NCBI RefSeq assembly: GCF_000330505.1
Contig: NW_004440432.1
Span: 124,036 to 188,035, forward strand
Length of the DNA: 64,000 nucleotides
Reading direction: 5' to 3'
Source: Entamoeba invadens IP1
Taxonomy: Eukaryota > Evosea > Mastigamoebida > Endamoebidae
Shown here one piece after another: positions 30,073-41,532 of this stretch (its first letter is position 1; every line of letters starts with the position of its first letter). The notes below the pieces were generated by a model, which made no database searches, was not told the DNA's origin, and was given only the letters and a program-made list of their open reading frames with translations. A program made the translations under genes and the position numbers.

Positions 30073-31467
30073 ATGTCCACAGAGACAGCAGCACCAGTAG
30101 TACCCGCGGCGACAACGGCGCCAGCCGAGACTGTAGAGCCAGCAGTCAACTTCATGAGAATCAGTGAAGCTGCTGACAAGAAAGATCAGGTTGTTACCTT
30201 CCGAGGATGGGCCGCTCACGTCCGTAAAGCACGTAAAACACTTTACTTTGTAGAATTGAGAGATGGCACTGGATATTGTCAATGTGTTATATTTGGGAAG
30301 GAATTGTGCGACGCCGAGAAGGTCAAGTTCCTTACCCGAGAGTGCTCCATCGAGGTCACTGGGACTTTGAAAGCTTACGAAGGCAAAAACCATGCGCCAG
30401 AAATTGCAGACATCTTGAACCTCGAGATGCAAGTGAGTGCATGGCATTTAGTTGGGGAATCCCCAGTTGATATTGAGAATATCATCAACAAAGACTCTTC
30501 CGTCCCCCAATTGATGGACAACAGACACATCGCATTGAGATCGGAACACACTCAACAAGTGTTGAAATTGCGAAGTGAGATTCAGTGGTACTTCAGAAAG
30601 TATTACCACGACAACAAATTCACCGAGATCCAACCACCAACTATTGTCAAGACACAATGCGAGGGTGGAAGCACTTTATTTAAGTTGACATATTTCAATG
30701 AAGCTGCGTATCTCACGCAATCAAGTCAATTGTACCTTGAAAGTGTCATTGCGTCCCTTGGGAAGTCCTTCTGTATGTTAAGTTCATACAGAGCAGAACA
30801 GTCAAGAACAGTAAGACACTTGGCTGAGTACTTACATCTTGAGGCTGAACTCCCATTTATTACTTTTGACGATTTGTTGGCCCATTTGGAAGACTTGGTC
30901 TGCACTGTTGTTGAAAACGTTATGGCTGTCCATGGAGAGAAGATCATGAAGATGAACCCACACTTCAAAATGCCGACTCGCCCATTCAAGAGAATGACAT
31001 ATGCTGACGCAATTAAGTTCTGTAACGACAACAAAATTCTGAACAAAGACAAGCCTTTTGAATTTGGCGAAGATATCTCGGAGAAGCCCGAGAGACAAAT
31101 GACCGATATGATCGGTTGCCCCATTTTCATGATTCACTTCCCATCAAAGATGAAAGCCTTCTATATGTCGAAGGTCCCGGGTCATACCGACTTGACGGAG
31201 TCCGTCGATTTGTTAATGCCAGGCGTCGGCGAGATTGTCGGCGGTTCAATGAGAATTTGGGATTATAAGGAACTGATGGACGCATACAAAGCAAACGGAT
31301 TGAATCCAAAGCCTTACTATTGGTACACCGACCAAAGAAAGTACGGGTCATGCCCACACGGCGGGTATGGACTTGGCGTTGAAAGACTTGTGATGTGGAT
31401 GTTAGGCGAGGACCACATTAGAAAGGTCTGCTTGTACCCAAGATACATCGAGAGATGCGAGCCATAA
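30073..31467 (+). CDS. NARS: Asparaginyl-tRNA synthetase, cytosolic (class IIb)
   Basis: 464 residues, single exon. An Ala/Pro/Thr-rich leader (about 1-25) is followed by the OB-fold anticodon-binding domain (VTFRGWAAHVRKARKTLYFVELRDG, residues about 40-120). The class II catalytic core has motif 2-like 'FCMLSSYRAEQSRTVRHLAEYLHLEAE' and motif 3 'GGYGLGVERLVMWMLG'. The 'RTVRHLAEY.HLEAE' sequence marks eukaryotic AsnRS rather than AspRS. It charges tRNA-Asn with asparagine using ATP. Strong codon bias suggests high expression. Confidence 0.96.
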   Translation: MSTETAAPVVPAATTAPAETVEPAVNFMRISEAADKKDQVVTFRGWAAHVRKARKTLYFVELRDGTGYCQCVIFGKELCDAEKVKFLTRECSIEVTGTLKAYEGKNHAPEIADILNLEMQVSAWHLVGESPVDIENIINKDSSVPQLMDNRHIALRSEHTQQVLKLRSEIQWYFRKYYHDNKFTEIQPPTIVKTQCEGGSTLFKLTYFNEAAYLTQSSQLYLESVIASLGKSFCMLSSYRAEQSRTVRHLAEYLHLEAELPFITFDDLLAHLEDLVCTVVENVMAVHGEKIMKMNPHFKMPTRPFKRMTYADAIKFCNDNKILNKDKPFEFGEDISEKPERQMTDMIGCPIFMIHFPSKMKAFYMSKVPGHTDLTESVDLLMPGVGEIVGGSMRIWDYKELMDAYKANGLNPKPYYWYTDQRKYGSCPHGGYGLGVERLVMWMLGEDHIRKVCLYPRYIERCEP

Positions 31468-31621
31468 CTTGTTTCACCTTTGGTTTTTTGGGGCTTATAT
31501 AGAGAAAAATAGAGAGATTCAATTTTTGAAGATATACTGTATTATAAATTATAATAAATTATAGTATATATTATAGAACATAAAAAAGAGGAAAGGCACT
31601 ATAAATACAAAGATACAAAAA

Positions 31622-31657
31622 ATGAGTAAAAAAGAGAAAATCTGTGAAAAGATTTGA
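31622..31657 (+). promoter_or_regulatory. Possible 12-codon uORF directly before the SMC1 start
   Basis: ATG at 31622 reads MSKKEKICEKI then TGA (31655-31657), ending one base before the SMC1 ATG. Entamoeba 5' UTRs are short, so the transcript may start downstream of it and skip it. Confidence 0.3.
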
Positions 31658-31658
31658 G

Positions 31659-34600
31659 ATGTGGCGGATTGAACAACTCAATTTAAGCGACTTTAAGTCG
31701 TACAAAGGAATTCATAGCATCCCACAATTCCATAACTTCCAAGCAGTCATCGGCCCGAACGGAGCAGGGAAGTCCAACTTGATGGACGCGATATCGTTTG
31801 TTCTGGGGGTGAGAGTGGGATTCTTACGAGGGTCTAACCTTAAAGACTTGATCCATGATGATCCGACTATGGACACTCCCCCGACACGTGCGTCGGTTGA
31901 ATTAAAGTTACGGCATAATACGGGAGACGAGAAGATATATAAGAGGACAGTGATGGTCTCGGGGTCTTCGGAGTATCGAATAGACAACAAAGTAGTCACT
32001 GAAAAGGAGTATCAAAGTCAATTGAGGGACATCAACATCGATGTCAAAGCGCGAAACTTCTTAGTTTTTCAAGGAGATGTTTCGCAAGTAGCATCGAAGA
32101 GTGGAAAGGAGTTGACGAAAATGATCGAGTCGATTTGTGGGTCGGACGAGTTGTCGAAGGAGTACGACGATCTGAAATTGAAGAAGGAGAAGGCGGAAGA
32201 ACAAACGATGACGTGTTTCCAGAAGAAGAAAGGGATGAATGCGGAGAAGAGACAGTACAAGGCGATGAAGGAAGAAGCCGAGAAGTATCAGACGTTAGAA
32301 GATGAGATGGCTGAGAAGAAGAAAGAATTGATGTTAGTCGATATAAGGAATTATAAGAAAGGGATGGCGAAGTATAAGAATGAGATGGAAGAGAAGAATG
32401 AAAGTCTTGAAGGACTGATCACGGAAAAGACGGGAAAAGAAATGCATTTTGAGAAGAGCGCGGAGAACGTGAGGAATAAAGAAAACGAGGAACACAGCAA
32501 GCGAGACGAATTAAGAAAGTTAAAAGGAGAGAGAGAAAACATGAAGCCCATGGAAGGACGAACACAAGCGAAGAGGAAGATTTTGTATGAGAAGTTGAAG
32601 AAAGCGGAGAAGGAAATGAAAGAAGTCGAAAAGAGAAATGCGGAGGAGAAAGAGCGAATTGCGAAGTTAGAAAACGAGAAAGCGGAGATGGAGAAACTAA
32701 TGAAAGACGTGGAACACACGGACAACGTCATGATGACTGAAAAACAGAAGAAGACGTTTGAGAAAATGAACGAGGCGTACTTGTCGAGGTGTGGAGAGAA
32801 GGAGAGACGAAAGGACGAGTTAATACTTTCGATAACTCGAGATGAGGAAGTCGTGAAAGAGTTGGGGAATGTTGAAGATGTAAAAGTGTTGAAAGAGAAG
32901 ATTGAGGCGATTCAAACACAAATCGGGAAGTACGACGAGAGCATTGAGAAAGAAAAGGAAGAACAAAAGAGTGACGAAGAAGAGTTAGAAAAGATGAGAG
33001 GAGCATTACAAGAGAAGAATGCAAATCTGGAGAGAGTGTCCCACGCTTTAAAAGAGACTGATGAAACGATGAGTGAGTTACGAATGAGTTTGAAAGAGAA
33101 TCAGCACGAGATATTAATGAATGAAACAATGGACAACTTAAAGAGATTGTTTTCGAAAGTGTACGGACAAGTCAACGAATTGTACACTGCAAATAACAAA
33201 CGACAGAGTGACACAATCAGTCTTGCAATTGGGAAGTACAACAAAGCAGTTGTAGTTGAAGACACACAAACGGCGATTGAGTGTTTGAAGTACTGTAAAG
33301 AACAACGAACAAAGATTGTATTAACCTTTTTGTGTTTGAAGGAGTTAAGAAGTAAAGACTTTTACGAGCTTGACGACAACTTGAAGAGTTTGTTCTTTTT
33401 ATATTATTATTATTTGATACTCTAAAGTTATAATTATATACTATATAGTATATAATATAGTTTTATATAATTATATATATAATTCAACACAAGAATTGAC
33501 GTGAAGGTCTTGGTGCATCGTTTGTATACAACAACATTAAGTTCTCTGATAAGTACGATTCCGTCTTCCGATTTGTGTTGAACAACACGTTGATTGTAGA
33601 CACTCTTAAAACGGCGAGGAAGATTGCTTTCAATCAACGATACAAACATATGTTCCGTATTGTGACCTCAATCGGATCGGTTGTTGAGAAGAATTCATTG
33701 ATGGTTGGAGGGTCCCAACAAAAGAAGAGGACAAAGAAGAATGCGAAGAAGGCCCAAGAAGAGTACAACGAACTTTCTGCCAAGAAAATAGAGTTGGAGG
33801 AGGAGATGGCGCAACTGCAAAGTGTTAAAGAGACTAACTTGGAAGATTTTCAACTTCGAATTAATGGCCACAAGCATCGTATTGAGATGTTAGAGAAACG
33901 GAAGAGTGAAGTAGAAGCCGATCGAGAGAAGTCTGAGAGTGAAGTGAAGAAATACGAGTTGAAGAGTAAAGGGAAAGATGTCAAGGAAGTTAAGAAGAGG
34001 ATTTTGAGTAACAAAGACGAGATGAATTCAATTGAGAAGGACATTTTGGAGCAACAAACTGCAATTTTCAAAGAGCTTAACGAGGAGCTTGGAATTGAAA
34101 ATGTGTATTTGATGTGTTCGAATAAGAGTGTACAGGAGAGAGAGAAGAAGCGATTTACATTAGAGCAGAACATTAAAGTGATAGACGAGAAGATTCGAAT
34201 AGAACAAGAGAAAGACACCAAGCAGACGATTGAAGACCAAAAGAAAGAAGTTGAGAAGATTCAACAAGAGATCAACGAGAAAATTGAGAAAGTGGAGAAC
34301 GAGTTGAAAGAGAAGATCCGACGCAACGAAGAGTTGGTATTAGAAAAGAGCGGGGAGTTAGCGCAAATCGTGCGAGACGAGGAGAAGTTAAAAGGCGAGA
34401 TGAGTGAGAAGAAAAAGGAGTTTGAGGAAGTTGAGAATCAAATTCGACAAACACAAAAAGATCAAAGTCACTTACAAAGTATGTATGGGAAGTTACAAGC
34501 TGGGCTTGATGAGACTGTTCGAAGTGCGCGGATGGAGCAGATCGAGTTACCGATCGTTGGTAAAGGCGATTCAAAAAGTGACTCGAAAAGTCCCGACAAG

Positions 34601-35413
34601 TCGAGTAAAGAAGGGACTCAGAACACGTTACAAATGATGGAAATAGTGACGCAAAGTACGACATATGCGGAGACAGAGTTTGACTTTAGTTCCATTGAGA
34701 AGATTAAAGTGAGGAATATGGAAGAGTACAATGCGGTGAGGACAGAGATGACCGAAGAGATAGCAAAATTGGAAGCAAAGATCAACGGATTAACGCCGAA
34801 TATGAAAGCGATTGATCAATTCAATGGGATAGTCGACAAGTTGAAAGACATCAATGATGACTTTGAGGAGGTCAGAAAAGAAGCGAAGAATGCTTCTGAT
34901 TTGTTCAATGAAGTGAAACTGAAGAGAACAAAGATGTTTATGGAAGCGTTTGATCATATCTCAAGTGCTATCGATCCAATTTATAAGGAGTTAACGAAGA
35001 GTTCTAAACACCCGCTAGGTGGGACCGCCTTTTTATCATTAGAAAATACGGAAGAGCCTTATTTGAGTGGGTTGAAGTATAACGCGATGCCACCTTTTAA
35101 AAGATTCCACGACTTAGAACAACTTTCCGGTGGTGAGAAAACAATCGCAGCACTTGCACTTTTGTTTGCTATACAAAGCTTTTACCCGAGTCCTTTCTTC
35201 ATATTGGATGAAATAGATGCTGCACTTGATGTCCAAAATGTGTTACAAGTCGCAAAGTACATCCAGAAGAAGTGCAACGATGTCCAATTTTTGGTCATTT
35301 CACTGAAGGATACGTTATACGAAAGAGCAGATGCGTTGGTTGGTGTTGCAAGAGATCTTGAGAAGAAGACTTCAGTGATATATACACTTGACTTGAAGGA
35401 TTACGAATTTTGA
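31659..35413 (+). CDS. SMC1: SMC1, cohesin ATPase subunit, two exons
   Basis: Exon 1 is 31659-33387; a 119-bp intron 33388-33506 (GTTTGT...AAG) joins in phase 1 to exon 2, 33507-35413, giving 1211 residues, as usual for SMC1 (about 1200-1230). It starts MWRIEQLNLSDFKSYKG like other SMC1 proteins. Walker A is GPNGAGKSN (32-40) and the SMC1 hallmark is KARNFLVFQGDV. A long first coiled coil leads to the hinge (AVVVEDTQTAIECLKYCKEQR, then VDTLKTARKIAF in exon 2), so the intron splits the hinge. The second coil follows, with ABC signature LSGGEKT and Walker B FFILDEIDAALD near the C-terminus. It pairs with SMC3 to entrap sister chromatids. A nearer non-ATG start upstream was rejected because homologues begin at this Met. 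Confidence 0.96.
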
Positions 35414-35577
35414 ACGTGGTAAGGATTAAGTGAGTGGATTAATTAAACATATTGTATTGGAGTGTTAAGGTCGAGTAATAATTATAGTTATTAATAACAT
35501 AATGATATTACTATAGTATTATAATAATAGTAAAAGTGTTAGAATGAGAACTAAAGAAGATGAGTAGAATACAATTT

Positions 35578-35889
35578 TTAAATCAAAGGAGTGGCTGAGA
35601 CTTCCACCATAGGTGGTGCGGAAGTATGAACTTGGTTAGTAAAGGGATCGATATACCTTGGTCTTCGAGCCGAGATTGAGTGTAAATGAACTGTTAAAGG
35701 TTGTGTAACAGGCATAGGAGATATTGGGGGACGAGGAGAAGTGGAAGGAACAGAGGTTGAAGTTGGACTGTTCTGTTCACTTTCTTTGACCCAGCGCTGA
35801 GTCGTTTGGTCGTAGACCAATTTGTCTTCTGTTTCTTCTAAATGTATTGTTGGAGCACTTTTACCAAAGAGGGAACCAAACCAAGTCAT
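35578..35889 (-). CDS. Mini protein resembling the C-terminal tail of Sec16
   Basis: 103 residues. It begins MTWFGSLFGKSAPTIHL, continues EETEDKLVYDQTTQRWV, has a Ser/Thr/Pro linker (about 40-75), then ARRPRYIDPFTNQ. Large Sec16 proteins end with a 'WF...F.K......L.....i.yD...kRWV' module, and some have a later R-x-RYVD motif, so order and spacing fit. Sec16 organises COPII exit sites on the ER. Here the central conserved domain is missing altogether, so this is either an independent short protein or a coincidence of short motifs. Confidence 0.55.
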   Translation of the reverse strand: MTWFGSLFGKSAPTIHLEETEDKLVYDQTTQRWVKESEQNSPTSTSVPSTSPRPPISPMPVTQPLTVHLHSISARRPRYIDPFTNQVHTSAPPMVEVSATPLI

Positions 35890-36711
35890 TCTGATTTGTT
35901 AATAACAAGATCGTATTTCGTTTAAATTGTAAAAATGAAATGACAACAAAGATTAAAAGGAACAAAACGTCTTCAAAAACGGAAGTGTTCGTTTTTTTGG
36001 GCGTATTAGTTTTGATCAATGAAGTATCAAAGTCTAACTTATTTTTATTTTTAAAAAGTAGTTATTATGTTAGTTTAATATGTTAAAATTCTAGTTTGTT
36101 AATGACAAACTTAATCCGTTTTAAAAACGTGTTTTTACTTAGAAAAAGTCAAAAAGCTAAAAAATGAAAAATAAAAATATATTTAAAAAAAACGTTGAGG
36201 TTAGTTAGTTTTTATTTTAAAAATTATTCATTATTTTGTATTATAATTTATTACACAAGTTTAATACATTGTATATTAAATGTATATACTATATTATATA
36301 TAAAAATATTTATTATTTTTTAAAATAATTATAGTTTTTTCAATTAAGTTTGAATATTATATTTATATTAATAATTGATGATAAAAAAATAATAATGAAA
36401 AATCAATTATTTTTTCCAAAATTAATTAAAAAAATTATTTAATAACTATTTGTAAATGATTTAGATTATAATGATAACATAATAATATAATTCATTAATA
36501 AAATAATAATTAAAATATTATTAAAGTGAACGAAATGATTTTAAGTATATAAATGATTTTTATAAACAAATGATTATTATTTGGAAAATAATACTACAAA
36601 CACTTTAATAATCATTTTAAATTAAATAACGATTATTTTCAATAATAATGATAAAAACATTATTTTTTTTCGTTTATTTAAACCACTTTTACTATACCAC
36701 AAATACATATC
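35890..36711. other. Intergenic AT-rich stretch
   Basis: 822 bases, extremely AT-rich, between divergently transcribed genes; must hold both promoters. No distinct motif identified. Confidence 0.6.
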
Positions 36712-38610
36712 ATGATCTCTCTTGACTCTTACCACATAATGGTTGTCTCCAATTATTTTCATACGATCAAAGATTTTATCAACATCATTTTTGTGTGTAA
36801 GAAATACAGGAACATTATTGAAAATTTTCATTATAACCCAATTCCACTCAACACTAAAACAATTATGTACTTTAAGAATATAGAGACTCTTCATCTTTAC
36901 GATGAGTTTGATGAGAATTTTGGAAATATTGTTTGTTATTTCGATGATCAAGTAATTGATAACAACTATTTAAGACAATTTTATCAAATAAGAGTTCATT
37001 TTCCTGTAACATATGAAAGAAGCTTACTTGCAAAAAACTCCAGATTTGTGTTTGATAACATCGTGTTCAGTCAAGACGACAGAGAAAACAATGATTTACG
37101 TTCAAAACAGGAATTTAATAACCAACTCCTTGATAATAATAATGTTATGATGATCCCAAATGACACCAAACATGTAATTAAAAACATTGGAGGTGATTGT
37201 TTCAAAGAGTGTTTTAATGTTTGTGAAATTGTATTGCCTTCAACACTCACTGCATTAAATAAAGCGTGTTTTTCAAAATGTACAAGATTAAAAAAAATTA
37301 ACTTGCCTCCGCTTGTAACAAAATTACCTATAAAAGGATTTTTAAATTGTGATTCTTTGTCCAGCATTGAACTACCAAAAGAACTTTCTTCTATTGGAGA
37401 ATATTGTTTTCAATACTGTGAATCTTTAAGTGAAATTGTCATTCCTAATAATGTAAGTAGACTTGATAATAATACATTTGGGTTTTGTAGCAATTTATCG
37501 ATTATAAAACTTCCCTCAACAATATCTTATATTGGATATTCTTGTTTTAATAATTGTTTGTCTTTAAAAAACTTTGTTTTTTCCGATTCGGTGTTTATTG
37601 ATTTTAATGTATTTGTAGGGTGTGAATCCCTGACTCATGTAAAACTTCCTTCTAATCTTCAAGTTTTAAACCATTTGGTTTTCAAAAACTGTATTTCTCT
37701 GAGCAAGTTAATTATACCAAAGAGTGTCACATTGATTGGAAATAATTGTTTTAACAATTGTACTTCTCTTTCTATGATTAACATACCAATTAATGTTAAA
37801 CAAATTGGAGAAAGTTGTTTCAAAGATTGTTTATCATTGTCAAGTATTATAATACCAGAGAAAATTACAAATATACCTGCAAATTGTTTTAGTGGTTGTG
37901 TCAATCTTGTTGATATTCATTTTTTAGGTTGCATTAAAATATTAGAAAATAGTGCATTTGAAAATTGTGAATCGTTGACAACATTTGATTGTTTAAAGTT
38001 GATCGTTTCAATGGGAGATGTATGTTTTACAAATTGTGAATTACTTGAACATGTTGAATTACACAGCTCTATTACAGAAATACCATGTTTGTGTTTTAGA
38101 GGATGTGTAAAATTGAGTTCAATTGAATTACCTTACAAAGTTCATCGAATTGGAGATCTCGCATTTAAGGATTGTGTTTCTTTAAAAAAAATAGAAATAC
38201 CACAAAGTGTAACAAAGATTGAGAATTCCGCTTTTTATAATTGTGTCAATCTTTCCAAAGTAATTCTTTCTCCAAATATAAGAAATTTGGAACTCTCAAC
38301 ATTTAGTGGATGTTCTTCTTTATCTTCAATTGAACTGCCATCTTCTCTCGATCAAATAGGTTTCCAGTGTTTTTTCAGGTGTTTTTCATTACAATCAATA
38401 CTGATACCAGATGGTGTTACCTTACTTGAAACCAAATGTTTTGCACAATGTACTTCACTGAGTGAAGTTATAATGCCAGAACATATGATCACATTTCAAG
38501 AACATTGCTTTGAAAATTGTTCTTCTCTCAACCAGATTAAAATTCCTCAGAACTGTTTTCCGTTCAATGAAAACAACTTTGATAAATGTTGCTTAGTCGT
38601 CCGTTGTTAA
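36712..38610 (+). CDS. BspA-like leucine-rich-repeat protein (LRR_5 type)
   Basis: 632 residues, single exon. A short Entamoeba-type N-terminal head (MISLDSYHIMVVSNYFHTI...VCKKYRNIIENF) is followed by about 19 repeats of 23 residues with the Treponema/BspA signature: [A/C]F..C..L..I.[LI]P..[VI]..I. Examples are CFKECFNVCEIVLPSTL and CFNNCTSLSMINIPINV. Each repeat has the invariant F-x-x-C core. No signal peptide or anchor is visible. In Entamoeba this is a large family, some members of which are reported at the cell surface. The codons are far more AT-rich than in neighbouring genes, matching a rapidly expanding family. Confidence 0.88.
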   Translation: MISLDSYHIMVVSNYFHTIKDFINIIFVCKKYRNIIENFHYNPIPLNTKTIMYFKNIETLHLYDEFDENFGNIVCYFDDQVIDNNYLRQFYQIRVHFPVTYERSLLAKNSRFVFDNIVFSQDDRENNDLRSKQEFNNQLLDNNNVMMIPNDTKHVIKNIGGDCFKECFNVCEIVLPSTLTALNKACFSKCTRLKKINLPPLVTKLPIKGFLNCDSLSSIELPKELSSIGEYCFQYCESLSEIVIPNNVSRLDNNTFGFCSNLSIIKLPSTISYIGYSCFNNCLSLKNFVFSDSVFIDFNVFVGCESLTHVKLPSNLQVLNHLVFKNCISLSKLIIPKSVTLIGNNCFNNCTSLSMINIPINVKQIGESCFKDCLSLSSIIIPEKITNIPANCFSGCVNLVDIHFLGCIKILENSAFENCESLTTFDCLKLIVSMGDVCFTNCELLEHVELHSSITEIPCLCFRGCVKLSSIELPYKVHRIGDLAFKDCVSLKKIEIPQSVTKIENSAFYNCVNLSKVILSPNIRNLELSTFSGCSSLSSIELPSSLDQIGFQCFFRCFSLQSILIPDGVTLLETKCFAQCTSLSEVIMPEHMITFQEHCFENCSSLNQIKIPQNCFPFNENNFDKCCLVVRC

Positions 38611-38760
38611 TTAATTGGTTGCACTCATTTTAAACTTCATAATCAAAATTCATTCAATACTTCAAAATTATTTAAAATTTTGATACTTCATTGAATTAAA
38701 AAACAAAACTTCATAAATAAAAATCATTAAATACTTCATTATCAAAAATCATTTTAAACT

Positions 38761-40857
38761 TCAATTATCCTCTTCTGACTCCGAACCAGATTCATTCTCT
38801 TTCTCCCCCTTCTCGTCTTCATCTTTCAACACCTTCATCTTCCCATCAGTCGTATCCCTAACAGATGGTTGGTCCTTATACATTTCGAATATTTGTGTGT
38901 TAGTCGTACCATCAGAACACTTCTTATCATCTCTCTTCTTAATAAATCGTGGGAACCTCAAGCAGACTCCTCTTCCCTCCAAATTGACTTTTTTAATCGC
39001 TGCTCTATACGCAAGTGAAAGTGACAAATCGGCTCCTTTAATTTCCCACACCTCGTCGGGTTCAAACCAGACATCTGGTAAGTTGTCTCCACTCATCACT
39101 GTATTTGGTTTATTCTTCGAGACCTTTTCCTTCAGTCGAGTGTATATCTCAAGTAACACATCTTCTGAGAACCCCGTCCCCACTTTCGTCACACTTTCAT
39201 AGCAATCGTCGTCTTCGTTGTAACACGCTAATAAGAAGGCACCATACACGCCAGACCGCTTTCCTTCGCCCAACCACGCCCCAATTGGTATTAAGTCGAC
39301 TGTGTCTTGTAACCCACTCAAATAGTCTTTCTTGAGTTTGTACCACGTGTCACTTCGCTTATCGGGAATATAAAACGAATCATCGCCAGTGGTTTTACAC
39401 ATCAACCCCTCTGTTCTATGATTCACGGCTTCTTCGAAGAACGGGAGGATATCATCTGCCGATGTGATGTTCTTATATCTCGCAAACAAGAACCGTTGGG
39501 GGACCTCTTTAAAGACCTTGTGGAGTTGCTCGCGTCGTTCAAGGAGGGGTTTCCTCATCAGATCGACTCCGTCCAAATACAGGACGTCAAATGCGTTCAC
39601 ACACACATTAATCGCGATACTTCGTATATTAACTCCCTTCTTCGCGCGTCTCCCGAGGATTTGGAACTCCTGGAACTCGTCTGTCTCTCTATTGAACGCG
39701 ACAATTTCACAGTCGATAATGAAAGATTTGACTTCAGGCAGTACACTCTGTTTAACAGCTTCAATGACGTCGGGGTACTTCTCAGTGTAGTTTTCTAAGT
39801 TCCTTGTGAAGATCTTAATCAGTCCTTCTTTATAATGAATTTGCCCTCTTTCCCCGTCGTACTTATACTCACACGTAAATGGAAACCCAAAGCGCCCGGT
39901 GACCTCTTCTACAGACTTTTTAGGCTTCGCTAACATTGGTTTGAATGGAGTGAATAAGGTCACTCCACATGAAGTAGTGAAAGCGTCTAATGGGTCCTCA
40001 GTGATGACATATTTGGCTAAGATCTGAAAGGACGGATTGCGCGCGGCGGCGTCTTTAATGATTTCAGTTAACCTCTCGACGTCGTATTTGTTCTTGTGGA
40101 TTTGACAGAGAGCAATTGCGAGGGCATTTGGAAGGGATCTTTCAGAAAAGCCGATTCTGAAGACTCCTTTTAATATTCTTAAGAGAAATTTGATCTCAGG
40201 ACCAACAGCGGCGACTATCATAGAAGTGATTTTCTGCTTCTTAATATCAGTGTTTGGAGCATCTAAGATTTCTAAAAATTTTGTGACGACGCCGTGGACA
40301 GTTAGTGGCTGCGGTTTAACTAATAACGACTGATTTTGTTTCGTCATTTGTGCGACTATACCGATATCCCCATGCTCTTTAATTTTCTCATTCAATTGCG
40401 ACGGCTTGAAACCAGTCACACGCTGAACAACACTCTTTAAGATGGCATCTCCTATCCCAAGCTCTTTTCCTTCCCAAGTTGGAGCGACTTGTCCAGTTGT
40501 TAAATTTAAAACATCAGCAAGATCACCGGGACTTGTTGTAATAACAGTTTTTAAGTACGACGCCATGATCTCAGTCTTTTTGATACGACCACTTTCTTTC
40601 TCAACTTTATCAAAAGTCTCAGCTAATCCTTTAAAAGGTAAAGTCTTTGCTTTAGACGTAGTGGAATCACTGGATGTTGTAATTTCACTTTTTATGTTTA
40701 AATTGTCTTTTGATTGTGAATCGGTCTGAGAACCCTTCGGGTCTTCTTGCTGTTCTTTGACTTCAGTTGTTTCACTTGGCTTTTTGGAAGCATCTTTGTG
40801 GATGTCTCTCTTGTTGGAGGAAAAGAAACTTAAGATACTTTGCTGCTTCTTTGACAT
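38761..40857 (-). CDS. LIG1: DNA ligase I (ATP-dependent)
   Basis: 698 residues, single exon. The N-terminus has a PCNA-interacting PIP box, QQSILSFF (5-12), then a low-complexity linker to about 75. The DNA-binding domain runs to about 310. Motif I is KYDGE, with the adenylated lysine at K332; later motifs include FIIDCEIVAF, 'EGLMCK' and 'WYKLKKDYL'. The OB-fold follows, and then an acidic Glu/Ser tail. It seals nicks between Okazaki fragments and in repair. A GAAC-type motif lies 31 bases before the ATG. Confidence 0.95.
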   Translation of the reverse strand: MSKKQQSILSFFSSNKRDIHKDASKKPSETTEVKEQQEDPKGSQTDSQSKDNLNIKSEITTSSDSTTSKAKTLPFKGLAETFDKVEKESGRIKKTEIMASYLKTVITTSPGDLADVLNLTTGQVAPTWEGKELGIGDAILKSVVQRVTGFKPSQLNEKIKEHGDIGIVAQMTKQNQSLLVKPQPLTVHGVVTKFLEILDAPNTDIKKQKITSMIVAAVGPEIKFLLRILKGVFRIGFSERSLPNALAIALCQIHKNKYDVERLTEIIKDAAARNPSFQILAKYVITEDPLDAFTTSCGVTLFTPFKPMLAKPKKSVEEVTGRFGFPFTCEYKYDGERGQIHYKEGLIKIFTRNLENYTEKYPDVIEAVKQSVLPEVKSFIIDCEIVAFNRETDEFQEFQILGRRAKKGVNIRSIAINVCVNAFDVLYLDGVDLMRKPLLERREQLHKVFKEVPQRFLFARYKNITSADDILPFFEEAVNHRTEGLMCKTTGDDSFYIPDKRSDTWYKLKKDYLSGLQDTVDLIPIGAWLGEGKRSGVYGAFLLACYNEDDDCYESVTKVGTGFSEDVLLEIYTRLKEKVSKNKPNTVMSGDNLPDVWFEPDEVWEIKGADLSLSLAYRAAIKKVNLEGRGVCLRFPRFIKKRDDKKCSDGTTNTQIFEMYKDQPSVRDTTDGKMKVLKDEDEKGEKENESGSESEEDN

Positions 40858-40887
40858 GATAATTTTGTCTTTTCAAATCCTCAATTC

Positions 40888-40898
40888 TTTCATAGTTC
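40888..40898 (-). promoter_or_regulatory. GAAC-like motif (GAACTATGAAA) before LIG1
   Basis: Differs from GAACTACAAA by a short change in the middle and lies about 31 bases upstream of the ATG at 40857. Confidence 0.35.
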
Positions 40899-41532
40899 TT
40901 CTTCTTCTAACTTTTTGTATGGTAAATGTATAATACTTTTACTATAATAAATAGTTTTGTTGTTTATATAAACCATTTATAGTTTAATTGTAATATTTAT
41001 TAATATAAATAGTATAAACTATAAACAATTTAACTTAATGGTTTTTATTATAAACTTCAAAAATAATAAATTAGTAATTATTTTATTACTATTAAAACTT
41101 TATGAAGAAATTGCAGATAAGTATCCCCGCCACAGAGTACCGGAACTGTTTCTTATTAAAAAACAATTTCATTTTTTCAAATTAATTTAAAACAATAGTT
41201 AATTTAATAATTGTTATATGATATTCTATTTTCATCCACTCGTTAATATGTACTATATATAATAATAAATATCAACCACACGAAACTATACTTTTAAAAT
41301 GCTATTTATTATCAAAAATGTATCAAAATTATATAAAAACAAATTATAATTTTTAATTACATGAATAAACTATAACCAAATTAACAATAACCAATAAAAG
41401 AATTAATAATTCAGTAAAACAGACACCCTCAAACTAGTGAATAACAGAGCATTTCCGAACGAAAAAATGGGGAATAGGAGAGGTGAGGGAACTCGAAAAC
41501 GCTTTTTTCATCGTTGAAAGTTGAAGATGGCC
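40899..41532. other. Intergenic AT-rich stretch between LIG1 and ARP2
   Basis: Divergent promoters must lie here. A GC-richer island around 41118-41145 has no recognisable identity. No gene. Confidence 0.55.
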
